From: Flavobacterium resistens
Lineage (GTDB): Bacteria > Bacteroidota > Bacteroidia > Flavobacteriales > Flavobacteriaceae
NCBI RefSeq assembly: GCF_900182645.1
Contig: NZ_FXTA01000005.1
Location: 62,001-126,000, forward strand
Direction: 5' to 3'
DNA: 64,000 nt
The first letter of the stretch is position 1. Each line of letters begins with the position of its first letter. The position numbers and the translations under genes are program-made. The notes below the pieces were generated by a model. That model searched no databases, had not been told where the DNA came from, and was given only the letters and a program-made list of their open reading frames with translations. Of the stretch, positions 17,811 through 25,663 are shown piece after piece.

Positions 17811-17843
17811 AAAAAGGCGCAAGAATTAACTTGCGCCTTTTTA
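17811..17843 (-). terminator. Terminator of the ABC-F gene
   Basis: Perfect stem AAAAGGCGCAAG / CTTGCGCCTTTT with a six-base loop and T-run on the minus strand; symmetric, so it may act both ways. Confidence 0.88.
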
Positions 17844-17859
17844 CTATTTTATAAGATTT

Positions 17860-19494
17860 TTACTTTTCGATTTCTCTCATCGAATCCATTTTTTTATGTG
17901 CCAAGAAACCAGCAACATCTTCAAAATGCTCTTTAACTCTTTTATTTCCGAATTCAAAAACTTTCGTAGCTAATCCGTCAAGGAAATCACGATCGTGAGA
18001 AACCAAGATCAAAGTTCCATCAAAATCACGTAACGCATCTTTGATAATGTCTTTAGTTTTCATATCCAAGTGATTGGAAGGCTCATCCAGAATTAATAAA
18101 TTAACCGGTTCAAGCAATAGTTTAATCATCGCCAAACGTGTTTTTTCTCCTCCAGAAAGCACTTTTACTTTTTTAGTAATATCATCACCTTGAAACATGA
18201 AAGCTCCAAGAATATTTTTGATCTGAGTTCTGATATCTCCAACTGCAATGTTATCGATAGTTTCAAAAATCGTAGCATTTTCATCTAACAAAGAAGCCTG
18301 ATTTTGAGCAAAATATCCAATTTGAGAATTATGGCCAATTTCAACACTTCCTTCATCAACACCGATTTCTTTCATAATCGCCTTAATCATTGTTGACTTT
18401 CCTTCTCCATTTTTTCCAACAAAAGCAACTTTCTGACCTCTTTCGATTACGATATTAGCATCTTTAAAAACTACATGATCACCATATGATTTAGACATTT
18501 CTTTTACAATAACCGGATATTGTCCTGAACGTGGTGCCGGTGGAAATTTCAAGCGCAATGCCGAAGTATCCACTTCATCAACCTGAACGATTTCCAGCTT
18601 TTCAAGCATTTTTACACGCGATTGAACGGCATCTGTTTTAGAGAAAGTTCCTTTAAAACGGTCAATGAAAGCTCTGTTATCAGCAATCATTTTTTGTTGC
18701 TCGTCATATGCTTTTTGCTGATGAATACGACGATCTTTTCTTAATTCTAAATAATGAGAATATTTCGCTTTATAGTCGTAAATTCTTCCCATTGTTACTT
18801 CGATAGTTCTGTTTGTAATATTATCTACAAACGCTCTATCGTGCGAAATTACCACAACTGCTTTCGCAGAAGTCAATAAAAACTCTTCTAACCATTGAAT
18901 ACTTTCAATATCCATGTGGTTTGTTGGCTCATCCAGCAAAATCAAATCTGGTTTCTGCAATAAAATTTTCGCAAGCTCGATACGCATTCTCCATCCTCCA
19001 GAAAATTCAGAAGTTTGGCGACCAAAATCTTCACGATCAAAACCTAAACCAACTAAAATCTTTTCAACTTCAGCTTCGTAATTTATTTCTTCAATTGCAT
19101 AAAATTTCTCGCTTAAGTCAGAAACTCTTTCGATCAATTTCATGTATTCATCACTTTCATAATCTGTACGAACGGTCAATTGCTCATTGATTTCGTCAAT
19201 TTCGGCTTTCATTTTGAAAATTTCGCCAAAAGCTTTTGAAGCTTCTTCCATTACAGTTGAACCGTCTTTCGTCAATAAATGCTGAGGCAAATAAGCTACT
19301 ACAGCATCTTTTGGAGTCGAGATACTTCCAGTTGAAGGCTTATTTTCTCCTGCAATAATTTTTAAAAGTGTTGATTTTCCCGCACCATTTTTACCCATAA
19401 GGGCAATTTTATCATTTTCATTTATAGCAAAAGAAACATCGCTAAAAAGTGTAGTTCCGCCAAACTGAACCGAAATATCGTTAACTGTAATCAT
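17860..19494 (-). CDS. ABC-F family ATPase (ribosome-associated)
   Basis: A 544-residue soluble protein with two ABC ATPase domains and no membrane part. First domain: Walker A GKNGAGKST (34-42), signature FSGGWRMRIELAK, Walker B LILLDEPTNHMD. A charged linker (about 240-310, with RKDRRIHQQKAYDEQQKMIADNRAFIDRFK) is the P-site tRNA interaction motif. Second domain: GKNGEGKST, LSGGEKTRLAMIK, LLILDEPSNHLD. ABC-F proteins bind the ribosomal E site and rescue or tune translation; some give antibiotic resistance. The housekeeping context favours the YbiT-like translation factor type. Confidence 0.92.
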   Translation of the reverse strand: MITVNDISVQFGGTTLFSDVSFAINENDKIALMGKNGAGKSTLLKIIAGENKPSTGSISTPKDAVVAYLPQHLLTKDGSTVMEEASKAFGEIFKMKAEIDEINEQLTVRTDYESDEYMKLIERVSDLSEKFYAIEEINYEAEVEKILVGLGFDREDFGRQTSEFSGGWRMRIELAKILLQKPDLILLDEPTNHMDIESIQWLEEFLLTSAKAVVVISHDRAFVDNITNRTIEVTMGRIYDYKAKYSHYLELRKDRRIHQQKAYDEQQKMIADNRAFIDRFKGTFSKTDAVQSRVKMLEKLEIVQVDEVDTSALRLKFPPAPRSGQYPVIVKEMSKSYGDHVVFKDANIVIERGQKVAFVGKNGEGKSTMIKAIMKEIGVDEGSVEIGHNSQIGYFAQNQASLLDENATIFETIDNIAVGDIRTQIKNILGAFMFQGDDITKKVKVLSGGEKTRLAMIKLLLEPVNLLILDEPSNHLDMKTKDIIKDALRDFDGTLILVSHDRDFLDGLATKVFEFGNKRVKEHFEDVAGFLAHKKMDSMREIEK

Positions 19495-19557
19495 TTGTCT
19501 TTGTTAATTTGTTTAATCGGTTAATCGTTTATTTGACTACCCATTTTTTTCGTGGTG

Positions 19558-19588
19558 CAAAGATAGATTTAATTAGATAATGTGCCAA
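19558..19588 (-). promoter_or_regulatory. Promoter of the ABC-F gene
   Basis: On the minus strand: TTG (19586-19588), 20-base spacer, TATCTTTG (19558-19565), leaving a leader of about 60 bases. Confidence 0.65.
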
Positions 19589-19620
19589 TTTGATAATTAG
19601 ATAATTTTGAAAATGTGTCA
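19571..19620. repeat. Degenerate copy of the ATGTG-CAATTAGATAAT repeat
   Basis: Contains AATTAGATAATGTGCCAATT and GAAAATGTGTCA, parts of the same unit found as a tandem pair at 20191-20240 on the other side of the PepSY-like gene. Confidence 0.5.
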
Positions 19621-19737
19621 TTTACACAATATTCTAATTGAATAATGCTTAAACTGTACCAAATGAAAGCTTAATAGTCTTTTCATATTTCAAAATTTTA
19701 ATCTTACCTTGTATAAGAATTTAAAAATCAGCAAAAT

Positions 19738-20181
19738 ATGAAAACGAAATTAAAACTGATGGCTTATCTGATTGCAGGATTATTATTTGGATTTTCTGCA
19801 AATGCGCAAAAAACGGTAATTAAAAAAGAAGCTTTACCTGCAAATGCACAAACATTTTTAAAAACTCATTTTGGATCTAAAAAGCCAAGTTATATATTGC
19901 AAGACAAAGAAATACTTTCTACAGAATACAAAGTTCAATTTGACAAACAACTCGAAATCGAATTTGACAAGAAAGGAAACTGGAAAGAAGTAGATGGCAA
20001 AAATGATAAAATTCCAAAATCTATTATTCCGAAAAAAATTGCTTCTTACATAAAAACAAATTTTCCTAAAGAAAAAGTGACTAAAATAGAAATCGGATCT
20101 TCAGGTTATGAAGCAAAACTAACCAACGGCTTAGAATTAAAATTCAATTTGAAAGAAGATTTTATTAAGATTGATAAGTAG
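19738..20181 (+). CDS. PepSY-like (DUF2874) periplasmic protein
   Basis: A 147-residue exported protein with a signal peptide ending FSANAQ. The mature part has two similar halves, each a helix followed by a beta meander: ALPANAQTFLKTHFGSKKPSYILQD and IPKKIASYIKTNFPKEKVTKIEIG, each followed by YKVQFDKQLEIEFDKKGNW or YEAKLTNGLELKFNL. This is the beta-lactamase-inhibitor-like PepSY-like architecture common in Bacteroidota. Function unknown; a binding role in the periplasm is likely. Flanked by copies of one short repeat. Confidence 0.82.
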   Translation: MKTKLKLMAYLIAGLLFGFSANAQKTVIKKEALPANAQTFLKTHFGSKKPSYILQDKEILSTEYKVQFDKQLEIEFDKKGNWKEVDGKNDKIPKSIIPKKIASYIKTNFPKEKVTKIEIGSSGYEAKLTNGLELKFNLKEDFIKIDK

Positions 20182-20190
20182 GTTAAATTT

Positions 20191-20240
20191 GAAAATGTGT
20201 CAATTAGATAATTCTGAAAATGTGCCAATTAGATAATCTA
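20191..20240. repeat. Tandem pair of 25-base repeats
   Basis: Two consecutive 25-base units (20191-20215 and 20216-20240), both starting GAAAATGTG and sharing CAATTAGATAAT; only three or so positions differ. A degenerate copy lies upstream of the PepSY-like gene. Confidence 0.75.
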
Positions 20241-20272
20241 TAAATCTCATTTTTTTTCATTCTATTCTTAAA

Positions 20273-20288
20273 CTGGACTTCAGTCCAG
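20273..20288. repeat. Palindromic dispersed repeat CTGGACTTCAGTCCAG, copy 1
   Basis: Seven-base arms CTGGACT / AGTCCAG with a TC centre. An identical 16-mer occurs at 51179-51194, both just inside an intergenic gap. Confidence 0.7.
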
Positions 20289-20310
20289 CTTAAAGACATG
20301 TATAAAAAAC

Positions 20311-20345
20311 AAAACCCGACAGGTTTGAAAAACCGTCGGGTTTGT
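20311..20345. terminator. Bidirectional terminator
   Basis: Long stem AAACCCGAC(A)GGTTT / AAACC(G)GTCGGGTTT between convergent genes, with A/T-rich flanks. Confidence 0.85.
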
Positions 20346-20374
20346 AAAAATTATCTAATTTTCAAATTGACTAA

Positions 20375-21550
20375 TTAATCTTTTCTCCATTTTTTAGTTT
20401 CCTCAAAAATGTGTTCTAAGATTGAAGCTTCAACTTCGTCGAATTCAATATTTCTTCTTCCCATAACTAATTTAGCAGTTTCAAAAGCTTTTTTAGTTAC
20501 ATAAGTTGTAAATCCGGCAGCACCGCCCCAAGAGAAACTCGGTACAAAATTACGAGGAAAGCCAGAACCAAAAATATTGGCACTTACACCAACTACAGTT
20601 CCGGTATTAAACATGGTATTGATTCCGCATTTACTATGATCTCCCATCATTAAGCCGCAAAACTGAAGTCCTGTTTTTGCAAAACCTTCTGTTTCATAGC
20701 TCCATAATTTTACTTCTTCGTAATTGTTTTTTAGGTTTGAATTATTTGAATCGGCTCCAATATTACACCATTCACCTAAAACCGAATCACCTAAAAACCC
20801 TTCATGGCCTTTATTTGAATTAGCAAAAAGAACTGAATTTTTAACCTCACCACCTATTCGAGATCCAGGCCCTACAGTTGTCGCACCATAAACCTTTGCT
20901 GACATTTTCACCATGGCATTTTCACATAAAGCAAAAGGTCCACGAATTACAGTTCCTTCCATAATTTCAGCATTCTTACCTATATATATTGGTCCTGTCG
21001 AAGCGTTTAAAGTTACAAACTCTAACTTTGCACCTTCTTCGATAAAAATATTTTCGGGCGCAATAACATTTACACTTTTAGGAATTGGCTGTGATTTTCT
21101 GTCTTCGGTCAAAAAAGCAAAATCGGCACGAATGGCTGCGTCATTTTTTGAAAAAATATCCCAGGTATGCTCAACCGTCAAACAATCTTCGTTATAATGA
21201 ATGATTTCATACGAATCAAAATCAACTTCTTCCTGATTTTCTGAAGCAAAAAAAGCAATTACATCGTCACCTTTAAAAATGGCTTGATTTGCCGTTAAAT
21301 CAGAAACCATTTCAGCAAGCTTATCATTTGGCAAATAAGCGGCGTTGATCATTACGTTTTCTTCCATTTCCACCATTGGAAATTTTTCAGATAAATATTC
21401 TTCAGTAATTGTTGTTATAGTTGAACCAAGGCGCATTTCCCATTTTTGACGAATTGTCGTAATTCCGATAAGAATATCAGCCACAGGCCTCGTAAAAGTA
21501 AAAGGTAATAAAGCATTCCGAACGGGACCGTCAAAAAGAATGTAATTCAT
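20375..21550 (-). CDS. GlmU-like putative sugar nucleotidyltransferase
   Basis: A 391-residue protein with an N-terminal divergent nucleotidyltransferase part (about 1-100; starts MNYILFDGPVRNALLPFTFTRP, an Arg-rich loop replacing the classic GxGTRxxP) and a long left-handed beta-helix made of hexapeptide repeats (about 165-350; EGTVIRGPFALCENAMVKMSAKVYGATTVGPGSRIGG). This is the GlmU-related family of Bacteroidota. It probably makes a nucleotide sugar for the envelope, but true GlmU activity should not be assumed because the substrate loop differs. A -7 box (TAACTTTG, minus strand) lies at 21600-21607. Confidence 0.8.
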   Translation of the reverse strand: MNYILFDGPVRNALLPFTFTRPVADILIGITTIRQKWEMRLGSTITTITEEYLSEKFPMVEMEENVMINAAYLPNDKLAEMVSDLTANQAIFKGDDVIAFFASENQEEVDFDSYEIIHYNEDCLTVEHTWDIFSKNDAAIRADFAFLTEDRKSQPIPKSVNVIAPENIFIEEGAKLEFVTLNASTGPIYIGKNAEIMEGTVIRGPFALCENAMVKMSAKVYGATTVGPGSRIGGEVKNSVLFANSNKGHEGFLGDSVLGEWCNIGADSNNSNLKNNYEEVKLWSYETEGFAKTGLQFCGLMMGDHSKCGINTMFNTGTVVGVSANIFGSGFPRNFVPSFSWGGAAGFTTYVTKKAFETAKLVMGRRNIEFDEVEASILEHIFEETKKWRKD

Positions 21551-21665
21551 AAATAAAAAAATTTGGTACTTGTTAAAATTTTGATTTGGTTATCAGGTTC
21601 AAAGTTACAAATATTTATCTGGTTTCATAAAAAGCCATTTTAATGATAAGCATAATTTAACGCAT

Positions 21666-21694
21666 AAAAAAAGCCTTCCGATTGGAAGGCTTTC
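21666..21694 (-). terminator. Terminator of rpmE2
   Basis: Stem AAGCCTTCC / GGAAGGCTT with GATT loop, followed by a T-run on the minus strand. Confidence 0.85.
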
Positions 21695-21713
21695 ATATAA
21701 TTTAAAACAGCTA

Positions 21714-21968
21714 TTATTTTTTAGCGTGTTTAGCGTATTTAGTTTTGAATTTATCAATACGTCCTGCAGTATCGATAAGTTTAGATTTACCAGTATAAAA
21801 AGGGTGAGATGTTCTAGAAATCTCCATTTTTACAACTGGATACTCAACTCCGTCAACTTCAATTGTTTCTTTTGTATCTGCAGTAGATTTAGTGATAAAA
21901 ACGTCATCATTTGACATGTCTTTAAATGCAACTAATCTGTAATTTTCTGGGTGAATTCCTTTTTTCAT
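21714..21968 (-). CDS. rpmE2: 50S ribosomal protein L31, type B
   Basis: An 84-residue protein with [22 protein letters not shown] and [30 protein letters not shown], the type B L31 signature. The zinc-binding cysteines of type A L31 are absent, as expected for the zinc-independent form, which other bacteria use when zinc is scarce. No type A gene is in the window and no Zur-like site is visible. It is transcribed alone. Confidence 0.95.
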
Positions 21969-22085
21969 CTTTCTTTTTATTTATTGTTTGGAGCATTCTT
22001 TATTTTGAAGCTTTTTCATGGTTAGAAAAAGGTATAAACAAGCGATACTCTTTTTTGTTTAAAAATTTAATTATTTTTGAGTGTG

Positions 22086-22114
22086 CAAATTTACAATTCT
22101 TTTTTAATAAACAA
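22086..22114 (-). promoter_or_regulatory. Promoter of rpmE2
   Basis: On the minus strand: TTG (22112-22114), 18-base spacer, TAAATTTG (22086-22093); leader of about 110 bases. Confidence 0.6.
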
Positions 22115-22218
22115 ATACTTAACTCACTTTTTTTTAGTTTATTTCGAAAAGCTTTTTTTATCTACGATTATAGTGGGAATTACTATATTTGTGGATTAAT
22201 TTTAAAACATATAGAAAT

Positions 22219-22749
22219 ATGATTAATGAAGTTATAAAAAAGAATGGTATTACTTATGGTGTAATGATTGGAATTGCATCTGCATTATTCACTGCAACTA
22301 TTTATGCGATTGATTTAAATTTATTCACTGCATGGTGGATGGGTATAATAGGTATAGCAATAAGTGTTACGATAAGTATTATTTTACTTTCTAAAACTAA
22401 GAAAGAATTAAAAGGTGTTTTTCCGTTTAAAGATGCATTCACCACTTATTTTATAGCTGCCGTAATTGGTGTTCTGATTTCTACAACTTTTAACATTCTT
22501 TTGTTTAACGTTATTGATCCAGGTGCAAAAGAGACTTTAAACGAAATAATGATCAAATATACTGCAAACATGATGCAGAAATTTAATGCTCCGGCTTCGT
22601 CTATCAATGAAGCAATTGCTAAAATGAAAGAAAGCAGCCCTTACTCAACTTTTGAATTATTAAAAGGATCTGCTTTTGCAATAGTAATCAGTGCCATTTT
22701 CGGATTAATTTTCGCAGCATTTTTCAAAAGCAAAACTACTCAAGAATAA
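22219..22749 (+). CDS. DUF4199 family membrane protein
   Basis: A 176-residue inner-membrane protein with four hydrophobic segments (about 12-30, 36-55, 75-98 and 148-168) and an amphipathic helix in the last loop (NEIMIKYTANMMQKFNAPASSINEAIAKM). This is the DUF4199 layout, function unknown. The start at 22219 is chosen because a -7 box TATATTTG lies at 22184-22191, so an upstream in-frame start at 22189 would fall inside the promoter. It is 9 bases before a glycosyltransferase gene, so both are probably made together. Confidence 0.82.
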   Translation: MINEVIKKNGITYGVMIGIASALFTATIYAIDLNLFTAWWMGIIGIAISVTISIILLSKTKKELKGVFPFKDAFTTYFIAAVIGVLISTTFNILLFNVIDPGAKETLNEIMIKYTANMMQKFNAPASSINEAIAKMKESSPYSTFELLKGSAFAIVISAIFGLIFAAFFKSKTTQE

Positions 22750-22758
22750 AAAATATAA

Positions 22759-23715
22759 ATGAATTTATCTATACTTATACCGCTTCTAAACGAGGAGGAA
22801 TCACTTAAAGAACTCTATTCGTGGATTATTAAAGTGATGCAATCTAACAATTACTCTTATGAAATCATTTTTGTAGATGATGGAAGTACAGATGATTCTT
22901 GGAATATTATTGAAAGCTTTTCGAACGAAAACCCTAATGTAAAAGGAATTCGTTTCATGAAAAACTTCGGAAAATCTCAGGCGCTGCATGCTGGTTTTGC
23001 AAAAGCTCAGGGTGATGTCATCATTACAATGGATGCTGATTTGCAAGACAGCCCAGATGAAATTCCAGGTTTATACGAAATGATCACAGCTCAGAAATAC
23101 GATTTAGTTTCTGGTTGGAAAAAGAAACGCTACGACTCAGTTGTAGCAAAAAATCTGCCTTCAAAATTATTTAACTGGGCGGCCAGAAAAACTTCGGGCG
23201 TTGAATTAAATGATTTTAACTGCGGATTAAAAGCATACAAAAATACAGTTGTTAAAAATATCGAAGTGTCTGGCGAAATGCACCGATACATCCCGGTTTT
23301 GGCAAAAAATGCAGGCTTCAGTAAAATTGGAGAAAAAGTGGTAATTCACCAAGCTAGAAAATATGGTGAAACTAAATTTGGAATGGAACGTTTTATAAAC
23401 GGTTTTCTGGATTTGATTACCATTTGGTTTTTATCAAGATTCGGGAAAAGACCAATGCACTTATTTGGAGCAATTGGTTCTTTGATGTTTATTATCGGAT
23501 TTTTATCTGCAGGATACATTGGAGTTTCAAAACTGTACCATATGTATACTGGAATGAAGTACAGCTTAGTTACAAATAATCCTTGGTTTTATATTGCTTT
23601 GACCACGATGATTTTGGGAACTCAACTATTTTTAGCAGGATTCTTAGGCGAAATTATCTTAAGAACCAAAAGTAACGAAGCACGTTATAAAGTAGCCAGA
23701 GAAGTTAATTTTTAA
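22759..23715 (+). CDS. Family 2 glycosyltransferase (DPM1/GtrB type)
   Basis: A 318-residue membrane-bound transferase. The catalytic domain (1-220) shows ILIPLLNEEESL, the nucleotide-binding VDDGSTDDSW, the DxD-like MDADLQDSP, and the conserved KAYK and ARKYGETKFG segments. Two C-terminal membrane helices (about 232-258 and 272-300) are typical of enzymes that move a sugar from a nucleotide donor to a polyprenyl phosphate on the cytoplasmic side. Acceptor and sugar are unknown. In an operon with DUF4199. Confidence 0.92.
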   Translation: MNLSILIPLLNEEESLKELYSWIIKVMQSNNYSYEIIFVDDGSTDDSWNIIESFSNENPNVKGIRFMKNFGKSQALHAGFAKAQGDVIITMDADLQDSPDEIPGLYEMITAQKYDLVSGWKKKRYDSVVAKNLPSKLFNWAARKTSGVELNDFNCGLKAYKNTVVKNIEVSGEMHRYIPVLAKNAGFSKIGEKVVIHQARKYGETKFGMERFINGFLDLITIWFLSRFGKRPMHLFGAIGSLMFIIGFLSAGYIGVSKLYHMYTGMKYSLVTNNPWFYIALTTMILGTQLFLAGFLGEIILRTKSNEARYKVAREVNF

Positions 23716-23721
23716 CGTAAA

Positions 23722-23822
23722 AGCCTTAGTCCTGATAGGAACGGCATCCTTTTGTGGTCTCGTTTTTTTTCTAACGAGACCACAAAAGATATAGTGGACA
23801 GCAGGAATCAGCTCCTGAAAAA
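23722..23822 (+). ncRNA. Structured intergenic RNA candidate (Flavo-1-like)
   Basis: Between the glycosyltransferase and phosphoglucomutase genes lies a highly structured stretch. It has TCCTgatAGGA, then AACGGCATCC, a 16-base perfect stem CTTTTGTGGTCTCGTT / AACGAGACCACAAAAG, then GATATAGTGGACAG and a third hairpin CAGGA atcagc TCCTG. The single-stranded blocks and order resemble a conserved element I recall from many Flavobacteriaceae intergenic regions, possibly the Flavo-1 RNA class. There is no T-run after the long stem, so it is not a simple terminator. Class assignment is tentative. Confidence 0.6.
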
Positions 23823-23861
23823 ACTTATCTTTAAATTAAAATTTACATAAAAAGTATTGAC

Positions 23862-25589
23862 ATGAATATAGCACCTAATATATTAAGCGCAGTAAATGAA
23901 TGGTTAACACCAACATTTGACAAAGAAACGCAAGCAGCAGTTAAGGAATTAATGACAACTTCTCCAAAAGAGCTTGAGGAAAGTTTTTATAAAAACCTGG
24001 AATTTGGAACTGGCGGAATGCGCGGTGTAATGGGAGTTGGAGACAACAGAATCAATAAATATACACTTGGAAAAAACACTCAGGGATTATCTGATTATTT
24101 GCATGAAGTTTTCCCAAATGAGCCTTTAAAAGTAGTTATTGCTTATGACTGTCGTCATAATAGCAATACTTTGGCAAAAGTGGTTGCAGATGTTTTCTCC
24201 GCAAACGGAATTCAGGTTTATTTATTTTCAGATTTAAGGCCCACTCCAGAATTATCTTTTGCACTTAAATATTTAGGATGCCAATGCGGAATTGTTTTAA
24301 CCGCTTCTCACAATCCACCAGAATATAACGGTTATAAAGTATATTGGCAAGATGGCGGACAAATCGTTCCTCCGCAAGACAAAGCTATTATCAATGTAAT
24401 TGAAAATTTAGGCTACGACAAAATTAAATTTGACGCAAACGAAAGCCTGATTAAATATATCGATACTGATATTGATAAAGCTTTTGTAAAATCGTCTATC
24501 GAAAATGCAAGTTTTAATACTCCGGCTGAAGCCAAAGACAACTTACAAATTGTTTTCACTTCATTGCACGGAACTTCTATAAAATCGATCCCTGATACTT
24601 TATCACAGGCAGGTTACAAAAATGTTCACATTGTTCCGGAACAGGCAATTCCAGATGGAGATTTTCCAACTGTAAAATCTCCAAATCCTGAAGAACCTGA
24701 AGCTTTAACAATGGCTTTAGCTTTGGCAGACAAAACAAATTCTGATATTGTTGTTGGTACAGATCCTGATTGTGACCGTTTAGGTGTTGCTGTTCGTAAT
24801 AACGATGGTAAGATGATCTTGTTGAACGGAAATCAAACGATGATTTTGATGACTTCTTTCTTATTGAAACAATGGAAAAAAGCTGGAAAAATCAATGGAA
24901 AACAATTCGTAGGTTCAACAATTGTTTCAACTCCAATGATGATGGAATTAGCAACAAGTTATGGTGTTGAATGCAAAGTTGGATTGACTGGTTTTAAATG
25001 GATTGCAAAAATGATCAAAGATTTTCCTGAACTTCAATTTATTGGAGGTGGTGAAGAAAGCTTTGGTTTCATGGTTGGCGACGCTGTTAGAGACAAAGAT
25101 GCCGTTGCTGCAACCTTATTAATATGCGAAGTTGCCGCACAGGCGAAAGCTGCCGGATCTTCTGTTTACAAAGAACTTTTACAGCTTTATGTTGAAAATG
25201 GTTTTTACAAAGAATATTTGGTTTCTTTAACTAAAAAAGGAATGGAAGGTTTAGAAGAAATCAATCAAATGATGATCAATTTACGTCAGAATCCTTTGAA
25301 AGAAATCAATGGACAAAGAGTGATTATGGTAGAAGATTACGATTCTTCAACTGCTTTGAATTTATTAAGTGGCGAAGAATCTACAATGGATATTCCGAAA
25401 TCAAATGTATTGATTTATTACACAGAAGATGGATCTAAAATCTGTGCAAGACCAAGCGGAACTGAGCCAAAAATCAAATTCTATATCAGCGTAAATGCAG
25501 AAATCGAATCGGTTTCAGATTTTGAGGAAGCTGAAAAATTCTTAGACGAGAAAATACAGAATATTATTGCTGATATGCAATTGAAATAA
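23862..25589 (+). CDS. Phosphoglucomutase / phosphomannomutase
   Basis: Moves phosphate between C1 and C6 of glucose or mannose, feeding nucleotide-sugar and storage pathways. The 575-residue protein shows all four sites of the alpha-D-phosphohexomutase family: the catalytic serine loop TASHNPPEYNGYKVY (Ser149), metal-binding DPDCDR (about 304-309), sugar-binding GGGEESFG (about 390-397) and phosphate-binding RPSGTEPKIKFY near 535. Length matches the PgcA/PGM2-like group. A terminator follows before the exporter gene. Confidence 0.93.
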   Translation: MNIAPNILSAVNEWLTPTFDKETQAAVKELMTTSPKELEESFYKNLEFGTGGMRGVMGVGDNRINKYTLGKNTQGLSDYLHEVFPNEPLKVVIAYDCRHNSNTLAKVVADVFSANGIQVYLFSDLRPTPELSFALKYLGCQCGIVLTASHNPPEYNGYKVYWQDGGQIVPPQDKAIINVIENLGYDKIKFDANESLIKYIDTDIDKAFVKSSIENASFNTPAEAKDNLQIVFTSLHGTSIKSIPDTLSQAGYKNVHIVPEQAIPDGDFPTVKSPNPEEPEALTMALALADKTNSDIVVGTDPDCDRLGVAVRNNDGKMILLNGNQTMILMTSFLLKQWKKAGKINGKQFVGSTIVSTPMMMELATSYGVECKVGLTGFKWIAKMIKDFPELQFIGGGEESFGFMVGDAVRDKDAVAATLLICEVAAQAKAAGSSVYKELLQLYVENGFYKEYLVSLTKKGMEGLEEINQMMINLRQNPLKEINGQRVIMVEDYDSSTALNLLSGEESTMDIPKSNVLIYYTEDGSKICARPSGTEPKIKFYISVNAEIESVSDFEEAEKFLDEKIQNIIADMQLK

Positions 25590-25611
25590 TTAAAATACAA
25601 ACACATTTTTT

Positions 25612-25646
25612 AAAAACCCGATAACTTTTAAGCTATCGGGTTTTAA
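25612..25646 (+). terminator. Terminator after phosphoglucomutase gene
   Basis: Stem AAAACCCGATA / TATCGGGTTTT with a ten-base loop; the T-run after the stem is short. Confidence 0.75.
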
Positions 25647-25663
25647 TGGTAAAAAACACCTAA

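Noticed and set aside
20191-20240. CRISPR array
   Set aside because: Units are directly adjacent without spacers, only two copies, and no cas gene is present.
21926-22222. Plus-strand 98-codon frame upstream of DUF4199
   Set aside because: It runs over the rpmE2 promoter and start on the other strand, is a Phe/Leu-rich AT artefact, and overlaps the DUF4199 start.
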